Positions 63,295 to 64,000 of a stretch of 64,000 nucleotides of DNA are shown here, in pieces. Below the pieces are notes generated by a model that was given only the letters and a program-made list of their open reading frames with translations, did no database searches and had not been told where the DNA came from. This DNA is from Eutrigla gurnardus. Lineage: Eukaryota > Chordata > Actinopteri > Perciformes > Triglidae. Position numbers and translations under genes: made by a program. Each line of letters begins with the position of its first letter. Positions within the stretch are counted from its first letter, which is position 1. The stretch is taken from contig OY741272.1 of NCBI GenBank assembly GCA_963514095.1, positions 29,838,601-29,902,600 of the forward strand, written 5' to 3'.

Positions 63295-63760
63295 CTGATG
63301 GTTTAGTCTGTTCTTATTGGTTTATTCTGTTATTATTGGTTCATAATGTTATTATTGGTTCATAATGTTATTATTGGTTTAAAGTGTTATTATTGGTTTA
63401 TTCTGTTATTATTGGTTTATAATGTTAGTGTTGTTTTATTCTGTTATTATTGGTTTATAATGTTATTATTGGTTTATAATGTTAGTGTTAGTTTATAATG
63501 TTAGTGTTGGTTTATTCTGTTATTATTGGTTTATAATGTTAGTGTTGTTTTATTCTGTTATTATTGGTTCATAATGTTATTATTGGTTCATAATGTTATT
63601 ATTGGTTTAAAGTGTTATTATTGGTTTATTCTGTTATTATTGGTTTATAATGTTAGTGTTGGTTTATTCTGTTATTATTGGTTCATAATGTTATTATTGG
63701 TTCATAATGTTATTATTGGTTTAAAGTGTTATTATTGGTTTATTCTGTTATTATTATGCG
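63295..63760. repeat. Minisatellite TTATTATTGGTTTATAATG after the lgr5 exon
   Basis: About 24 units of 19-20 bp beginning about 17 bases after the lgr5 donor. A short GAACCATGA repeat follows at 63778-63830 and (GT)n at 63965-64000. Confidence 0.9.
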
Positions 63761-63958
63761 TAAACTGATCACAAACGGAGAACCATGAGAACCATGAGAA
63801 CCATGAGAACCATGAGAACCATGTGAACCATAACTCAACTGTGACGGAGCCAAGAAACCAGGAACACGTTGAAATGAAACTCCGTCAGTCGGCTTCACAG
63901 CTGGAGGAGATTAAAAATTAAGTTTCGTATATTATCATGAAGATTATTATTTGTTGTT

Positions 63959-64000
<42 letters not shown>

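Overview
The window is vertebrate, almost certainly teleost. It has introns with canonical GT/AG borders, dense micro- and minisatellites, L2-type LINE fragments, tRNA-headed interspersed repeats with GGATG-type tails, and orthologues of vertebrate genes. There is one 200-base assembly gap (25001-25200). Gene calls rest on reading exon translations, splice borders and codon phase; no database search was run.

Layout. (1) About 2.1-22.8 kb, plus strand: septin-7. Eleven coding exons are followed by a stop codon and a 3' UTR with a poly(A) signal; the short first coding exon lies upstream of the window. Its introns hold many tandem arrays, a 1.5-kb foldback made of two inverted copies of one TIR element, and a possible small antisense spliced ORF. 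(2) 22.8-27.6 kb: intergenic space between the two convergent genes. It holds a 160-bp tandem repeat, a broken transposon-like gene ending in a Cys-rich CXC domain, the 5' part of a non-LTR retrotransposon running into the gap, and other repeats. (3) 27.7-60.1 kb, minus strand: receptor-type tyrosine phosphatase beta (ptprb, the VE-PTP family). The reconstructed long form joins 34 exons in consistent phase into a 2724-residue reading frame. It comprises a signal peptide, an R-type (ricin-like) lectin domain, a 568-residue Ser/Thr-rich mucin-like region, 17 fibronectin type III domains, one transmembrane segment and one PTP domain. A second signal-peptide exon with a TATA box lies just before the FN3 block and gives a classical form of about 2021 residues. 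(4) 63.07-63.28 kb, plus strand: first coding exon of an LGR5-like LRR receptor gene, divergent from ptprb.

The most unusual feature is how the tandem arrays relate to splice sites. In at least four introns (septin-7 donor at 9053; ptprb donor at 36480; ptprb acceptors at 45044 and 27934) the repeat unit is a copy of the intron's own splice site, so the intron carries many decoy sites. A fifth ptprb intron (42127-43265) has no AG dinucleotide on the gene strand for about 1.14 kb before its acceptor. Together these suggest minisatellites seeded by, or confined to, splice sites.

The genes have no obvious shared pathway. Septin-7 is a cytoskeletal GTPase, PTPRB an endothelial phosphatase, and LGR5 an R-spondin receptor. 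In human, PTPRB and LGR5 lie in the same region of chromosome 12, which supports the lgr5 call.
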